Shown: positions 8,898-19,024, numbered from the stretch's first letter. The stretch: DNA of 64,000 nucleotides from Mesorhizobium sp. NFR06 (GCF_900115245.1 NZ_FOVT01000002.1:129005-193004), one strand, 5' to 3'. The notes: generated by a model not told the origin, from the letters alone. A program made the numbers and translations.

Positions 8898-10382
8898 TCA
8901 GTTTGCGGCACGCAGCTTGCCGATCGTGCTGGTAGTGCTCTTGCCGGCGACGAGGTCGACCAAGACCACGCGCCCGCCCGCCTTCTGCACCACATCGGCG
9001 CCGACCACGGTCTCGATCGTATAGTCCGCGCCCTTGACGAGAATGTCGGGCAACAACACCTCGATCAGCTTGAGCGGTGTGTCCTCCTCGAAGACGACGA
9101 CGGCATCGACCGAGGCAAGCGCGGCCAGCACGCAGGCGCGGTCATGCTGGTTGTTGACCGGGCGCCCCGGCCCCTTCAGCCGGTGCACCGAGGCGTCGCT
9201 GTTGAGGCCGAGCACCAGCCGGTCGCACTGGCTGCGCGCGGCATGCAGCAGGCTGACGTGGCCGGCGTGCAGGATATCGAAGCAGCCATTGGTGAAGCCT
9301 ACGGCCAGCCCCTCTTCCTTCCAGGCGGCTACCATCCTGGCCGCGGCATTGGCGTCGAGAATGGCGTCGGTATGAGCCGTCGGCCCATGAGAGCGGAACA
9401 GCGCGCCGGTCAGTTCCTCGACGTTCAGGCGCGCCGTGCCGCGCTTGCCGACGACGACGCCGCCGGCCGCGTTCGCGATGACGGCCGCATGCACGCGGTC
9501 GGCCCCGGCGGCGAGCGACAGCGCGAAACTCGCGATGACCGTGTCCCCGGCGCCCGAAACGTCGAACACTTCGCGCGCCTGGGTCGAGATGTGGCGGGCA
9601 TCCTCGGCGGAGACCACGCTCATGCCCTTTTCGCTGCGCGTGGCGACGATGAATTCGAAATCATGCGCGGCGATCAGGTCGCGCGCCGCAGCCATGATCT
9701 CATCGTCGGCGAACACCTTGCGTCCGACTGCCTCGCCAAGCTCCTTGCGGTTCGGCGTCACCGCCGTGGCGCCGGCATAGCGCGCATAGTCGCGACCCTT
9801 CGGATCGACCAGCACCGGCTTGCCGGCATCGCGGCAGATCGCGATCAGCTCGCCGGCGATTCCGTCGAGCAAGATACCCTTGCCGTAATCGGAGAGGATG
9901 ACGATGTCGGCGCGGCCAAGGGCTGCCTGGAAATGATCGATGAGCGTCGCCCGCTCGGCGGAAGCGAGCGGCTTGATCTCTTCCTCATCGAAACGCAGCA
10001 CCTGCTGGTTGAGCGCGCTGAAGCGGCTTTTCGAGGAGGTCATGCGGTCCTGGCGCTGCACGAGCCCGTCCGTGTCGACGCCGATCTCGCCGAGCATACG
10101 CATCAGGCTGTGGCCCGCCTGGTCGGCGCCGATCACCGAAACGGGAATGGCGGCCGCGCCGAGCGAGACGATGTTGGAGACGACATTGCCGGCCCCACCC
10201 ATATTCAACGTCTCGCCCCTTCCGTGCAGCACCGGGATCGGGGCTTCCGGCGAGATGCGCTCGATCACGCCGCTGACGAAGCGGTCGAGAATGAAATCGC
10301 CCACCACCAGCACGGTGACGTCGCCGAACCGGGCGATGGTGCGATGCAAAGGCTCGGGGGAAGGCAGATGGTGCTTGATCAT
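8898..10382 (-). CDS. hldE: bifunctional heptose 7-phosphate kinase / ADP-heptose synthase
   Basis: A 494-aa fused enzyme. The N-terminal ribokinase-like half (about 1-330) has GGAGNV at 62-67 and the kinase GAGDT at 277-281. The C-terminal nucleotidyltransferase half has TNGCFDILHAGH at 364-375. It phosphorylates heptose 7-phosphate at C1 and, after GmhB action, adds AMP. It is the promoter-proximal gene of the minus-strand hldE-gmhA-gmhB cluster. Its length matches full-length HldE, so both halves are present. Confidence 0.96.
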   Translation of the reverse strand: MIKHHLPSPEPLHRTIARFGDVTVLVVGDFILDRFVSGVIERISPEAPIPVLHGRGETLNMGGAGNVVSNIVSLGAAAIPVSVIGADQAGHSLMRMLGEIGVDTDGLVQRQDRMTSSKSRFSALNQQVLRFDEEEIKPLASAERATLIDHFQAALGRADIVILSDYGKGILLDGIAGELIAICRDAGKPVLVDPKGRDYARYAGATAVTPNRKELGEAVGRKVFADDEIMAAARDLIAAHDFEFIVATRSEKGMSVVSAEDARHISTQAREVFDVSGAGDTVIASFALSLAAGADRVHAAVIANAAGGVVVGKRGTARLNVEELTGALFRSHGPTAHTDAILDANAAARMVAAWKEEGLAVGFTNGCFDILHAGHVSLLHAARSQCDRLVLGLNSDASVHRLKGPGRPVNNQHDRACVLAALASVDAVVVFEEDTPLKLIEVLLPDILVKGADYTIETVVGADVVQKAGGRVVLVDLVAGKSTTSTIGKLRAAN

Positions 10383-10533
10383 CTCACTGGCGCACGCGTG
10401 ATGGCGGATTTTGAAAGGTTTGAAGCTCGGAATTTCCGGTGCTCGTCATATTCGCGATGCCGATATACCGCAATTCGGGCAAGCGCAACGGCAGGCCGGG
10501 GCGCCGTGGAAGCCGGCTGAGCAATCAGCTCCT

Positions 10534-11157
10534 CTACAAGGCAACGTGGACGCCCAGGCCAACCAGCACCGCGCCGCCCGCGCGCTGCATCAGCCGCTGC
10601 GCGCGTCCCGAACGCCGCAGCCGCGCGATCAGTGCGCCAGCAAGCAACACGCAAACGATATCGGCCGAGGAGAACATCAGATTGACGATCGTGCCCAGGA
10701 CGACGAACTGCAGCCAGACCGGGAACGCCGCCGAGGCATCGATGAATTGCGGCAGGAACGCCAAGAAGAAGATCGCCGTCTTGGGATTGAGCACCTCGAC
10801 GGTGACGCTTTCGACAAAGGCGCGCCGGGCCGATTTCCGCTCGATGGCAGGCAACGCCATATCCCCATCCATCCGTCTGCGGAACAGGGAAACGCCGAGC
10901 CAGATCAGATAGAGCGCGCCGACGAGCTTGACAGCAAGATAGAGCGGCGGCACCGCGTGAAACAGAACGGAAAGGCCAGCGGCGGCGGCCAAGACATGCA
11001 CATAGCCGCCAAGATGGATGCCAAGCGCCGCCGTCAACCCCGACCAGCGGCCCCGCGCCATCGTCTGCGCGGCGGCGTAAAGCATGGCGGGGCCCGGGAT
11101 GTAGGCGAAGATCGCCGTGGTGGCGAAGAATGCAATGAGCAATTCGGTCGACGGCAT
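10534..11157 (-). CDS. LysE/RhtB family amino-acid exporter
   Basis: A 207-aa integral membrane protein with about six hydrophobic segments and the family signature IPGPAMLYA near the N-terminus (about 20-28), with a conserved NPKTAIFF segment in the middle. Family members export amino acids or homoserine lactones; the substrate here is not predictable. The start at 11157 (MPSTELL) was chosen because the upstream extension crosses the divergent hldD promoter region. It lies between the two heptose clusters but has no evident link to LPS. Confidence 0.88.
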   Translation of the reverse strand: MPSTELLIAFFATTAIFAYIPGPAMLYAAAQTMARGRWSGLTAALGIHLGGYVHVLAAAAGLSVLFHAVPPLYLAVKLVGALYLIWLGVSLFRRRMDGDMALPAIERKSARRAFVESVTVEVLNPKTAIFFLAFLPQFIDASAAFPVWLQFVVLGTIVNLMFSSADIVCVLLAGALIARLRRSGRAQRLMQRAGGAVLVGLGVHVAL

Positions 11158-11296
11158 TTGTCCCTCATGAGTTGGAGACGACTGAAGCGGGAGGTTTGCG
11201 GCCTCACTGTGGCGCGCAGGACCGCCTGCTTTATCGACACTTCCGCACACCTCCCCTATAAGGGCCGGAATCTGCAACGGAGCAAGGCTGAAAAGC

Positions 11297-12247
11297 ATGA
11301 TCATCGTCACGGGCGGCGCCGGCATGATCGGCTCCAACATCGTCGCCGCGCTCAATGCCGAGGGGCATGACGACATCATCGTCGTCGACGACCTCACCGA
11401 CGGCCACAAGATCGCCAACCTCGCCGACTTTCGCATCGCCGACTATCTCGACAAGGACGATTTTCTCGCCCGGCTCGAGAACGGCGGGCTCGGCCGTATC
11501 GAGGCCGTCTTCCATCAAGGCGCCTGCTCGACCACCACGGAATGGAACGGCAAGTTCATGATGGAGGTGAACTATGCCTATTCGAAACGGCTGCTGCATG
11601 CCTGCCTGGCGCTGCGCGTGCCTTTCCTCTATGCCTCTTCGGCTTCGGTCTACGGCGGCGGCAACGACTTCCGCGAGGAGCCGGAGTTCGAGCGTCCGCT
11701 CAACGTCTATGCCTATTCGAAGAAACTCTTCGACGATTACGTCCGCCGCAACGTTTTCGACACCGATCATTCGCAGGTTGCCGGCCTGCGCTATTTCAAC
11801 GTCTACGGGCCGCGCGAGACGCATAAGGGCGCCATGGCCTCGGTCGCCTTCCATTTGTTCAACCAGGTCGAGCAAGGCCAGAACCCGAAACTGTTCGGCG
11901 CCTATGGCGGCTTCGGCCCGGGCGAGCAGAGCCGCGACTTCATCCATGTCGGCGACGTCGCGGAGGTCAATTTGTGGCTGTGGAAGCGCGGCTTGAGCGG
12001 CATCTTCAACTGCGGCACCGGCCGCGCCCAGCCGTTCCGCGCCATCGCCGAAACGGTGATCGACACGCTCGGCAAGGGCGAGATCGAGTTCATCCCCTTC
12101 CCCGATCATCTCAAGGGCAGCTACCAGAGTTTTACGCAGGCTGATATGTCCCGCTTGCGCGCGGCCGGCTACAATGGCCAGTTCCGCACAGTCGAAACCG
12201 GCGTCAGGGACTATGTCGAATGGCTGAAGGCCCAACGATCCTCGTGA
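11297..12247 (+). CDS. hldD: ADP-L-glycero-D-manno-heptose 6-epimerase
   Basis: A 316-aa extended short-chain dehydrogenase/reductase that epimerises ADP-heptose at C6. It has the NAD(P) motif GGAGMIGSN at 6-14, a catalytic YxxxK at Tyr138/Lys142, and HldD-type sequence such as [11 protein letters not shown]. An AAGG ribosome site precedes the start. It overlaps waaF by 28 bp and leads the plus-strand hldD-waaF-waaC operon, completing the pathway whose earlier steps lie on the opposite strand. Confidence 0.95.
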   Translation: MIIVTGGAGMIGSNIVAALNAEGHDDIIVVDDLTDGHKIANLADFRIADYLDKDDFLARLENGGLGRIEAVFHQGACSTTTEWNGKFMMEVNYAYSKRLLHACLALRVPFLYASSASVYGGGNDFREEPEFERPLNVYAYSKKLFDDYVRRNVFDTDHSQVAGLRYFNVYGPRETHKGAMASVAFHLFNQVEQGQNPKLFGAYGGFGPGEQSRDFIHVGDVAEVNLWLWKRGLSGIFNCGTGRAQPFRAIAETVIDTLGKGEIEFIPFPDHLKGSYQSFTQADMSRLRAAGYNGQFRTVETGVRDYVEWLKAQRSS

Positions 12248-13227
12248 TCGGCCCACGCTGGGTGGGCGACATGGTCATGGCGCAGTGCCTGTTTGCGGCG
12301 CTGAAGGAGAAGCATCCGAACGCGGCCATCGACGTGCTGGCGCCGGCCTGGGCGGCGCCGCTGGTCAAGCGCATGCCCGAGATACGCAGCCAGATCGACT
12401 TTCCGCTGATACCGGGAGCGCTCGAATTCCGCAGCCGCAGGCGCTTCGGCCGCCTGCTGCGCGGCCGCTACGACATGGCCTATGTGCTGCCGGGAAGCTG
12501 GAAATCGGCGTTGATCCCGTTCTTTGCCCGCATCCCGCATCGTGTCGGCAATTTGCGCGAAATGCGCTACGGCCTGCTGACGGATATCGTGCCGTTGCCC
12601 GAAGCTCTGAAACGCCGTACGGCGCGCGCCTATTTTGGCCTCGCGCGCGGCGGCACGTTTCGCGCGCCGAGGCTGGCCGTCGACAAGGCCAACCAGGCCG
12701 ATTTGCTGGCCCACTTCGGGCTGGCCGGCCGGAAATTCGTCGCCTTGATGCCCGGCGCTGAATTTGGCCCGGCTAAACGCTGGCCGAGCGACCACTATGC
12801 CGGGCTTGCCCGGGAAATCATGGCCAAGGGTCTCGGCGTCGCTCTGCTCGGCTCCAGGAACGACGCCGACGTGACCGGCGAGATAGCCGCCCTGGCGCCG
12901 GGCGCCATCGACCTTGCCGGCAAGACACGCCTCGAGGACGCCATCGACCTGATCGCAGCGGCGAAACTCGCGGTATCGAACGACAGCGGGCTGATGCATG
13001 TCGCGGCCGCCGTCGGCACGCCGATCGTGGCCGTCTATGGTTCGACCTCTCCGGAAAACACGCCGCCGCTCAGCGAGCGCTCGGAACTGATCTGGCTTCA
13101 TCTGTCCTGCTCGCCCTGCCACAAGAAGGTCTGCCCGCTCGGCCACCTTAATTGCCTGAACACGCTCGATGTCGCGCGCGTCGCCGCCGCGGCCGACCGC
13201 TTGCTCAAAGTTGCGGCAGCCGCATGA
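12220..13227 (+). CDS. waaF: ADP-heptose:LPS heptosyltransferase II
   Basis: A 335-aa GT9 family glycosyltransferase. It has the N-terminal [13 protein letters not shown] motif, the nucleotide-sugar loop [16 protein letters not shown] and the [16 protein letters not shown] cysteine cluster characteristic of WaaF-type proteins. It adds the second heptose to the LPS inner core at the inner membrane. It overlaps hldD (28 bp) and shares an ATGA overlap with waaC, so the three are co-translated. Confidence 0.93.
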   Translation: MAEGPTILVIGPRWVGDMVMAQCLFAALKEKHPNAAIDVLAPAWAAPLVKRMPEIRSQIDFPLIPGALEFRSRRRFGRLLRGRYDMAYVLPGSWKSALIPFFARIPHRVGNLREMRYGLLTDIVPLPEALKRRTARAYFGLARGGTFRAPRLAVDKANQADLLAHFGLAGRKFVALMPGAEFGPAKRWPSDHYAGLAREIMAKGLGVALLGSRNDADVTGEIAALAPGAIDLAGKTRLEDAIDLIAAAKLAVSNDSGLMHVAAAVGTPIVAVYGSTSPENTPPLSERSELIWLHLSCSPCHKKVCPLGHLNCLNTLDVARVAAAADRLLKVAAAA

Positions 13228-14204
13228 AAGTGCTGATCGTCAAGACATCGTCGATGGGCGATGTCATCCACACTTTTCCCGCCGTTGAGGACGCAATACG
13301 CAATTCCCCCGGCATAAGCTTCGACTGGTGCGTAGAGGAGCCGTTTGCCGGGATCGTAGCGCTGCATCCAGCGATTGGAACCGTCCACAAGGTGGCGATC
13401 CGGCGCTGGCGCAAGAGGCTTTTCGACGGCCGCACGTGGCACGAGATGACCGGACTGCGCCGAGCGCTCCGCGCCTCCCGTTACGATCTGGTCATCGACG
13501 CGCAAGGCTTGTTGAAGTCGGCCCTTGTCGCCATCCAGGCCGGCGCGCCGGTTGCCGGCTTCGATCGGACCAGCGCGCGCGAGCCTTCGGCAACGCTGTT
13601 TTATCAGCGCAAATACGCCGTGCCGCGCGACCTGCACGCCATCGAGCGCACCAGGCGGCTGTTCGGGCTGGCGGTCGGCTACCAGCCTGATCTGTCGGCG
13701 CTGGAGTCCGGCATCGTGCCGCCGGCCGGCGACCTTTCCGGCATTGAAGGCAGAGCCGCCTTCCTGCTGCATGGCACCAGCCGAGCGGACAAGAAATGGC
13801 CGGTCGAGGACTGGATCGAAACCGCGCGCCAGCTAGCCGACCGGCAATTCACGCCGCTGGTCACCTGGTCGAACGAGGCGGAAAAATCTGTGGCGGAAGC
13901 CGTTGCCGGAGCCGTGCCAGGGACGGTGCTGATTCCGAAATCGCCGCTCGCGGACGTCGCCGCGATCCTCGGTCGCTCGGCGCTCGTCATCGGCGCCGAC
14001 ACCGGCCTCACCCATCTTGCCAGCGCTTTCGGTCTGCCGACCGTCGCCATCTTCCTGGCGACCGAACCAGGCCTGACCGGTCCGCGCGGAGCGTTTGCAT
14101 CGACCTTGCTGGCGCCCGCCGGCGGCAAGATCACGCCGACTGAAGTGGTGACGGAGGTTGAGCGGTTGCTGGAGCGCAGCACTAGTCGTCAGGCAAAGCG
14201 GTGA
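13224..14204 (+). CDS. waaC: LPS heptosyltransferase I
   Basis: A 326-aa GT9 enzyme beginning [20 protein letters not shown], a hallmark of WaaC, with a conserved DTGLTHLASAFGLPTV loop. It transfers the first heptose onto Kdo. The start at 13224 forms an ATGA overlap with the waaF stop; a longer frame from 13152 is waaF antiframe. It is the last gene of hldD-waaF-waaC and is convergent with greA. Confidence 0.94.
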   Translation: MKVLIVKTSSMGDVIHTFPAVEDAIRNSPGISFDWCVEEPFAGIVALHPAIGTVHKVAIRRWRKRLFDGRTWHEMTGLRRALRASRYDLVIDAQGLLKSALVAIQAGAPVAGFDRTSAREPSATLFYQRKYAVPRDLHAIERTRRLFGLAVGYQPDLSALESGIVPPAGDLSGIEGRAAFLLHGTSRADKKWPVEDWIETARQLADRQFTPLVTWSNEAEKSVAEAVAGAVPGTVLIPKSPLADVAAILGRSALVIGADTGLTHLASAFGLPTVAIFLATEPGLTGPRGAFASTLLAPAGGKITPTEVVTEVERLLERSTSRQAKR

Positions 14205-14282
14205 TAGAAATCCGCCAAACGGCCAGCTAAGTCTGCACTGGACCGAAATGCCGCCAGGGCGAAATTTCCGCCCCTCAGGCGC

Positions 14283-14756
14283 CTAGATAAATTGCACCTG
14301 GACGATCTCATACCCCCTGGCGCCGCCTGGAGCATTGACTTCGATGGCGTCGCCGACTTCCTTGCCGATGAGCGCACGCGCGATCGGAGAGGAGATCGAG
14401 ATGCGGCCGGACTTCACGTCCGCTTCCTGGTCACCGACGATCTGATAGGTCTTCTTTTCCTCGGTGTCCTCGTCGACGAGCACGACGGTGGCGCCGAACT
14501 TCACCTTGTCGCCGCTGAGCTTCGAGACGTCGATGACCTCGGCGCGCGCGATCAGATCCTCGAGCTCGTGGATACGGCCCTCATTATGGCTCTGCGACTC
14601 CTTCGCCGCGTGATATTCGGCATTTTCGGACAGGTCGCCATGCGAGCGCGCTTCGGAAATCGCCTCGATGATACGAGGACGTTCCTGCTGCTGACGCCAA
14701 CGGAGTTCTTCCTTCAATGACGCGAACCCCTCGCCTGTCATCGGGACCTTGATCAT
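14283..14756 (-). CDS. greA: transcription elongation factor GreA
   Basis: A 157-aa cleavage-stimulating factor for stalled RNA polymerase. An N-terminal coiled coil (about 1-75) carries the [14 protein letters not shown] tip region with acidic residues, followed by the FKBP-like C-terminal domain ([14 protein letters not shown]). The length is exactly that of the family. The start at 14756 ([10 protein letters not shown]) has GGAAAGG upstream; the 14816 ATG would add 20 atypical residues. It is convergent with waaC. Confidence 0.97.
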   Translation of the reverse strand: MIKVPMTGEGFASLKEELRWRQQQERPRIIEAISEARSHGDLSENAEYHAAKESQSHNEGRIHELEDLIARAEVIDVSKLSGDKVKFGATVVLVDEDTEEKKTYQIVGDQEADVKSGRISISSPIARALIGKEVGDAIEVNAPGGARGYEIVQVQFI

Positions 14757-14963
14757 ATGCCTGACCTTTCCTGCCGCCGCCCCCGTTTTCGGGAGCGACC
14801 TTGTCAACGGGTACAAAAAGAAAACGGTCCGGCAGCCTCGGGCTAACGGAACCGTTTCACCACAATTTCCCCGAATATAGCGATCTTCGCGCGATTTTCA
14901 CGCCCAAAAATGAAGTTCGGCAAAATGATCACCGCTTTCGCGGGCGCTCGCCTGGCGGCGGCC

Positions 14964-14998
14964 AACAAAAACCGGCTGTGATTGCTCGCCAGCCGGTT
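14964..14998 (-). terminator. intrinsic terminator of secreted TPR gene
   Basis: A 9-bp stem pairs AACCGGCTG (14970-14978) with CAGCCGGTT (14990-14998), and on minus it is followed by TTTTTG. It lies directly downstream of the TPR gene stop at 15019. Confidence 0.8.
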
Positions 14999-15018
14999 CG
15001 GGGAGGGTTGAGCCCTGT

Positions 15019-15558
15019 TCAGCTCCTCAGGAAATGATCGATCTGCTCTGACAGCATGCCGTATTCGCGCGAGCCCGTGCCGGTCCGCTTTTCGATTTCC
15101 TTGAGCTGCTCCTGGGCGCCGGCAAGGTCGCCGATCTGCAGATGCGCCTCGCCGAGATATTCGCGCACCAGCGTATAATTCGGGTCGATCCTCAGCGCTT
15201 CCTCGTAATAGCCGAGGCCGACGGTGACGCGGCCCGAATGGCGATGCGAATAGCCGAGATAGTTGAGGATGCGCGGATCCTGCTTGTTGGCGGCGAGCGT
15301 CAGCACCGAGATCGCTTCGTCATAGCGTCCGGCCATCGCCAGATCGTGGCCCGCCTCATAGATGCTGTCGTCATCCAGCATGCCGTATTGCGGCACGACG
15401 CATTTCTTCTTCTTCTTGTCCCAGACCTCGCCCTTCTTGCACGTGGTCGTCGTCTGGGTACCACCGCCGCCGCCGCCTTCACCGGCGGCAAAAGCCGGGA
15501 CAACGAACAGCGGCAGCGCCGCGACAGCCATGACCTGAACAAGCAAACGTCTGCGCAT
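15019..15558 (-). CDS. secreted TPR-repeat protein
   Basis: A 179-aa protein with a Sec signal peptide (about 1-24, ending PAFA), then a Gly-rich linker and a short Cys-Lys-rich segment (CKKGEVWDKKKKKC). Two or three TPR motifs follow, roughly residues 68-150. It is probably periplasmic and acts as a protein-protein adaptor; no enzymatic domain is visible. An AAGGAGG ribosome site supports the start, and an intrinsic terminator follows. Its partners are unknown. Confidence 0.82.
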   Translation of the reverse strand: MRRRLLVQVMAVAALPLFVVPAFAAGEGGGGGGTQTTTTCKKGEVWDKKKKKCVVPQYGMLDDDSIYEAGHDLAMAGRYDEAISVLTLAANKQDPRILNYLGYSHRHSGRVTVGLGYYEEALRIDPNYTLVREYLGEAHLQIGDLAGAQEQLKEIEKRTGTGSREYGMLSEQIDHFLRS

Positions 15559-15728
15559 CGAAGCCTCCTTGAGGGCGTGAGAATGCCAGACTAACGCCGC
15601 TCCGGCATTCTTTCATCCCGAAAATACCGGCGGCTGCCCAAACTATTTTGGACGGGCTTACCTCCAGACGTGACGCGCGCAGCAAATCCGCTATCATCCG
15701 GCCAAGCGCATCACTTGGAGAAAGGGCC

Positions 15729-16154
15729 GTGCAGCCGCGCCTTGAGAAGGAATGGGAACTTTCGATCGATCCGGACACCGTGCGCCTGTTCATCCTCAAG
15801 GCCAAGGCGCTGAGCGCCGCCGTCAACGAGGATTATGCCGACGGCGCCGAGCACGAGGTCGAGTTCGACGGTGACACGCGTGACAGCCACCACCATGACG
15901 GCCTTTTCGAGGAAGCCTCGGAAGACCTCACGGAGGAAGAATTTCGCGAATTGATCAACGACCTCAACATTGACGAAGCGGCCGAATTGATCGCGCTCGC
16001 CTGGGTCGGGCGCGGCGACTATGACGCATCAGAATGGGCGGATGCGGTGGCTGCCGCCAGGGAACGTCCGCGAAAGCGCACGGCCAAATATCTGCTCGGC
16101 CTGCCGATGCTCGCCGACTGGCTGGAGGAAGGGCTTGAAACCATCGGCGCGTAA
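15729..16154 (+). CDS. DUF3775 domain protein
   Basis: A 141-aa acidic protein matching the DUF3775 pattern (LEKEWELSIDPDTVRLFILK, then a His/Asp stretch DSHHHDG, then INDLNIDEAAELIALAWVGRGD). I chose a GTG start at 15729 because TTGGAGAAAGG lies just upstream; the ATG at 15648 lacks a ribosome site and adds a basic, non-family N-terminus. It is cytoplasmic and its function is unknown. The family is common in Rhizobiales. Confidence 0.82.
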   Translation: MQPRLEKEWELSIDPDTVRLFILKAKALSAAVNEDYADGAEHEVEFDGDTRDSHHHDGLFEEASEDLTEEEFRELINDLNIDEAAELIALAWVGRGDYDASEWADAVAAARERPRKRTAKYLLGLPMLADWLEEGLETIGA

Positions 16155-16229
16155 CGCGCCGGTAACCCAATGTGATCGTGGCGGCAGGCCATGCAAGCAA
16201 CTTCGCCATGCGATTGCCGTTTCCGGGCG

Positions 16230-17258
16230 ATGGCAACGCTGAGCGTTTCACGACTTTGGAGACTGGCGCTGCCGCTGGCGGCTGCAGCCCTTCTGGCTAC
16301 GCCGGCCATCGCCAAGCATCATCACAGGCATAAAAGACAGGTGCCGCCGGCCAGCCAAAGCGCCGCTCCGGCACCGCAAACACCTGTGGCGACACAGCTT
16401 CCAGGGTCGCGTCCCCAGGATATGGAGAACGGCACCGAAAAGTCCGAGCAAGGCAAAAGGCGCGCGGACAGCAATGACGACTTCCTCAATCAGGAGAAGT
16501 CGCATCCGAAATGGGATACCCATCCGCCGCGCTCGACCGGTGCCGGAGGCGAGCCCCGGACGCCGGCAGTCGTTCCAACGCCACCGGAAAAACCCGCCGA
16601 ACTCGAACCGGAACCGCCTGAGACCGCGCCGCAGCCGCCGGAAATACCCGCACCGCCGAGCGAGGAAAAGATGCTTCCCGATCCGCGCTCGGCCGATTTG
16701 CCGGCCGACAAGATGCCAGCGGAAGAAACCGCATGCCGCGAGCGGCTGAAGGCGCTTGGTGCCGAATTTGAGGAGCACAAGGCCGAGCACGATGCCGAAA
16801 TCGGCTGCTCTATTCCTTATCCGATCACGTTGAAATCGTTCGGCAGATCCATCGGCATCAGTTCTGGAACGGAGCTCAATTGCCAGATGGCCGAGGCGGC
16901 CGCGCGCTTCGTGACCGAAATTGTCCAACCGATAGCGAGGGCCAAATTCGGCGCTGATCTAAAATCGATCGGCCAGGCTTCGGCCTTTGTCTGCCGTCCG
17001 CGCCACGGCGCATCAAAACTGTCGGAACATGCCTTCGGCAATGCGCTCGATATCGCCAGCTTCACCCTATCGGACGGCCGCAAGATCGAGGTCGGCCCGG
17101 CGCCGCCGGAGAACGACGCGAAGTTCCTCGACGCGGTACGCAAGGCTGCCTGCGGACCGTTCAAAACGGTGCTCGGTCCGGGAAGTGATGCGGATCATGC
17201 GCTGCATTTCCATCTGGATCTGGAACCACGCCGTCACGGCGGCACGTTCTGCCAATAG
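16230..17258 (+). CDS. extensin-like C-terminal domain protein, LAS-type (first copy)
   Basis: A 342-aa exported protein. A signal peptide (about 1-28, ending PAIA) is followed by a His-rich patch and a long Pro/Glu-rich linker (to about 150), then the extensin-like C domain. That domain carries HxxxxxxD (His267, Asp274, within SEHAFGNALD) and HxH (His326/His328), the metal-ligand pattern of LAS/VanY-type peptidases. Paired cysteines suggest disulphides. A cell-wall peptidase role is inference. The start at 16230 fits the signal peptide better than 16191. A second copy follows. Confidence 0.8.
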   Translation: MATLSVSRLWRLALPLAAAALLATPAIAKHHHRHKRQVPPASQSAAPAPQTPVATQLPGSRPQDMENGTEKSEQGKRRADSNDDFLNQEKSHPKWDTHPPRSTGAGGEPRTPAVVPTPPEKPAELEPEPPETAPQPPEIPAPPSEEKMLPDPRSADLPADKMPAEETACRERLKALGAEFEEHKAEHDAEIGCSIPYPITLKSFGRSIGISSGTELNCQMAEAAARFVTEIVQPIARAKFGADLKSIGQASAFVCRPRHGASKLSEHAFGNALDIASFTLSDGRKIEVGPAPPENDAKFLDAVRKAACGPFKTVLGPGSDADHALHFHLDLEPRRHGGTFCQ

Positions 17259-17424
17259 GCAGATCTGGGAAGTCTTGGCTGGTTCAAGCCAAGAACAGCG
17301 CCGCAATTCCGCCTTATCGGTGAATGCCGGCGCTGATCTTTCCTTTACTGTTGACGATTAACCTTGTGCCATCGGGAGCATGATCCCAATAGGGATCAGC
17401 TCTTGGGGACAAGGATGCCTTTCA

Positions 17425-18249
17425 ATGGCTCGAACACTTGGCGCCATGCTGGTGGCGGCGCGATGGAACAGGCGTGCGCGCATCACGATCGCCGGGCTGA
17501 TCGCAAGCGTCGCCATCGCGACAATATCGGCCTGCACGACGGGTGACGTCTTCGCACTCCAGCCGGCCGTCGATGTCGGCAGCCAGACGGCAGCCGTGCC
17601 GGAGACGCCGCAATATGCCGGCATGCAGCGCCTTGTTCCGTCCAATCCCTACATGACCCAGGCCGCTTATCCGCGTATGGATGAGCCGATGTCGCCGCTC
17701 GAGCAGATGCCGGCGAGCGAAATCGACTGCCGCAACGAGTTGAAGCGCATGGGCGTCGTCTATCAGGACGTCCAGCCCATCCATGAAGGCCAGTGCGGCA
17801 TTGATTTCCCGGTAAAAGTCTCGGCCATCGGCAGCGTCGCCATGAAGCCGGCGGCAACGCTGACCTGCAACATGGCCGCTACCTTTGCCGCCTGGACGAA
17901 GAACGAGCTGCAGCCGGCCGCCCGCTGGCGCTATTTCTCCGGCGTCAAGGCCATCCACCAGGGGTCCAGCTATTCCTGCCGCAACATCGCCGGCGAAGGC
18001 GTCCTGTCGGAGCACGGCAAGGGCAACGCGCTCGACGTCATGAGCATCGAGCTCAACAATGGCGACGACATCGACGTGCGCAAGCCAGGCCTCTTCGCCT
18101 TCCGCACCCGCGGCTTCCTCAACAATGTGCGCGCCGACGGCTGCGAATATTTCACCACGGTGCTCGGTCCCGGTTACAATTACGACCACCGCAACCACTT
18201 CCATTTCGACATCAAGAACCGCCAGAGCGGCTACCGCGCCTGCCGTTGA
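17425..18249 (+). CDS. extensin-like C-terminal domain protein, LAS-type (second copy)
   Basis: A 274-aa protein with an N-terminal hydrophobic segment ending ISAC, a plausible lipobox, so perhaps a lipoprotein. The C domain has His197/Asp204 (SEHGKGNALD) and His258/His260 (NHFHFD), the same LAS-type zinc pattern as the preceding gene. The spacer is shorter than in the first copy and lacks the Pro-rich linker. The start at 17425 follows AAGG; an earlier ATG at 17380 is possible. The two genes are paralogues in tandem. Function is inferred to be peptidoglycan-related. Confidence 0.78.
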   Translation: MARTLGAMLVAARWNRRARITIAGLIASVAIATISACTTGDVFALQPAVDVGSQTAAVPETPQYAGMQRLVPSNPYMTQAAYPRMDEPMSPLEQMPASEIDCRNELKRMGVVYQDVQPIHEGQCGIDFPVKVSAIGSVAMKPAATLTCNMAATFAAWTKNELQPAARWRYFSGVKAIHQGSSYSCRNIAGEGVLSEHGKGNALDVMSIELNNGDDIDVRKPGLFAFRTRGFLNNVRADGCEYFTTVLGPGYNYDHRNHFHFDIKNRQSGYRACR

Positions 18250-18316
18250 GGCGGCTCTGCCCAAATCAGCCGACGCCGCATAAGATGGTCGCGCGTGGAT
18301 TTGGGAGCGGTCTGTC

Positions 18317-19024
18317 GTGGGTAAGCGAAGCCTGAGGCGGCGCGCGGCTATCTGGCTGGCGGCGTTCTGCGCCTTCTATGTGGCGCTCGCCTATGTCGTC
18401 GCGCCGGAATTTTGGACGTGGCGGGAGCGCGGCTTCCGCAGCCATGCCTTCGAGATGGTGACGCATACGCCGCAGGGCATTCCCGGCGACCCGATCAATG
18501 TCGGCCTGGTCGGCACAGAGAAAGAAGTCGTCCACGCTTTTGCCGTCGCCGGCTGGGATACGGCCGACGCCGTAACGCTGCGGACGGCCATCGACATCGG
18601 CGAAAGCGTCTTGTTCTCCCGCCCCTATCCCGACGCTCCGATGAGCCGCCTGCTGTTCGAAGGCCGCGCCCAGGACCTTGCCTTCGAAAAGCCCGTCGGC
18701 GACAGCGCCGACCGGCGCCATCACGTCCGCTTCTGGCAGACGGACACGGTCGGCGACGACGGCCGCCCGCTCTGGCTGGGCGCCGCCAGCTTCGATCGCG
18801 GCGTCGGCCTCAGCCACGACACCGGCGCCGTCACCCATCATATCGGTCCCGACATCGACCAGGAGCGTGATTTCCTTATCGGCGACCTCAACGCGGCCGG
18901 TCTGCTGGTGTCGACCAGCAAGATACCGGGGATCGGCGCCACCACGACCGGACGCAACGGCGGCGGCGATCCCTATTTCACCGACGGCATGGCTGTGATC
19001 GGCGTGTTGAAGACAGTGCGGTGA
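18317..19024 (+). CDS. LssY-like C-terminal domain membrane protein
   Basis: A 235-aa protein with one N-terminal membrane segment (about 12-30), then an LssY_C-type extracytoplasmic domain (residues about 55-200, including DPINVGLVGT and FWQTDTVGDDGRPLWLGAAS). It starts with GTG at 18317, with GGGAGCGG upstream. In other bacteria LssY_C is attached to PAP2 phosphatases; here the domain is free-standing. Role unknown. Confidence 0.75.
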   Translation: MGKRSLRRRAAIWLAAFCAFYVALAYVVAPEFWTWRERGFRSHAFEMVTHTPQGIPGDPINVGLVGTEKEVVHAFAVAGWDTADAVTLRTAIDIGESVLFSRPYPDAPMSRLLFEGRAQDLAFEKPVGDSADRRHHVRFWQTDTVGDDGRPLWLGAASFDRGVGLSHDTGAVTHHIGPDIDQERDFLIGDLNAAGLLVSTSKIPGIGATTTGRNGGGDPYFTDGMAVIGVLKTVR

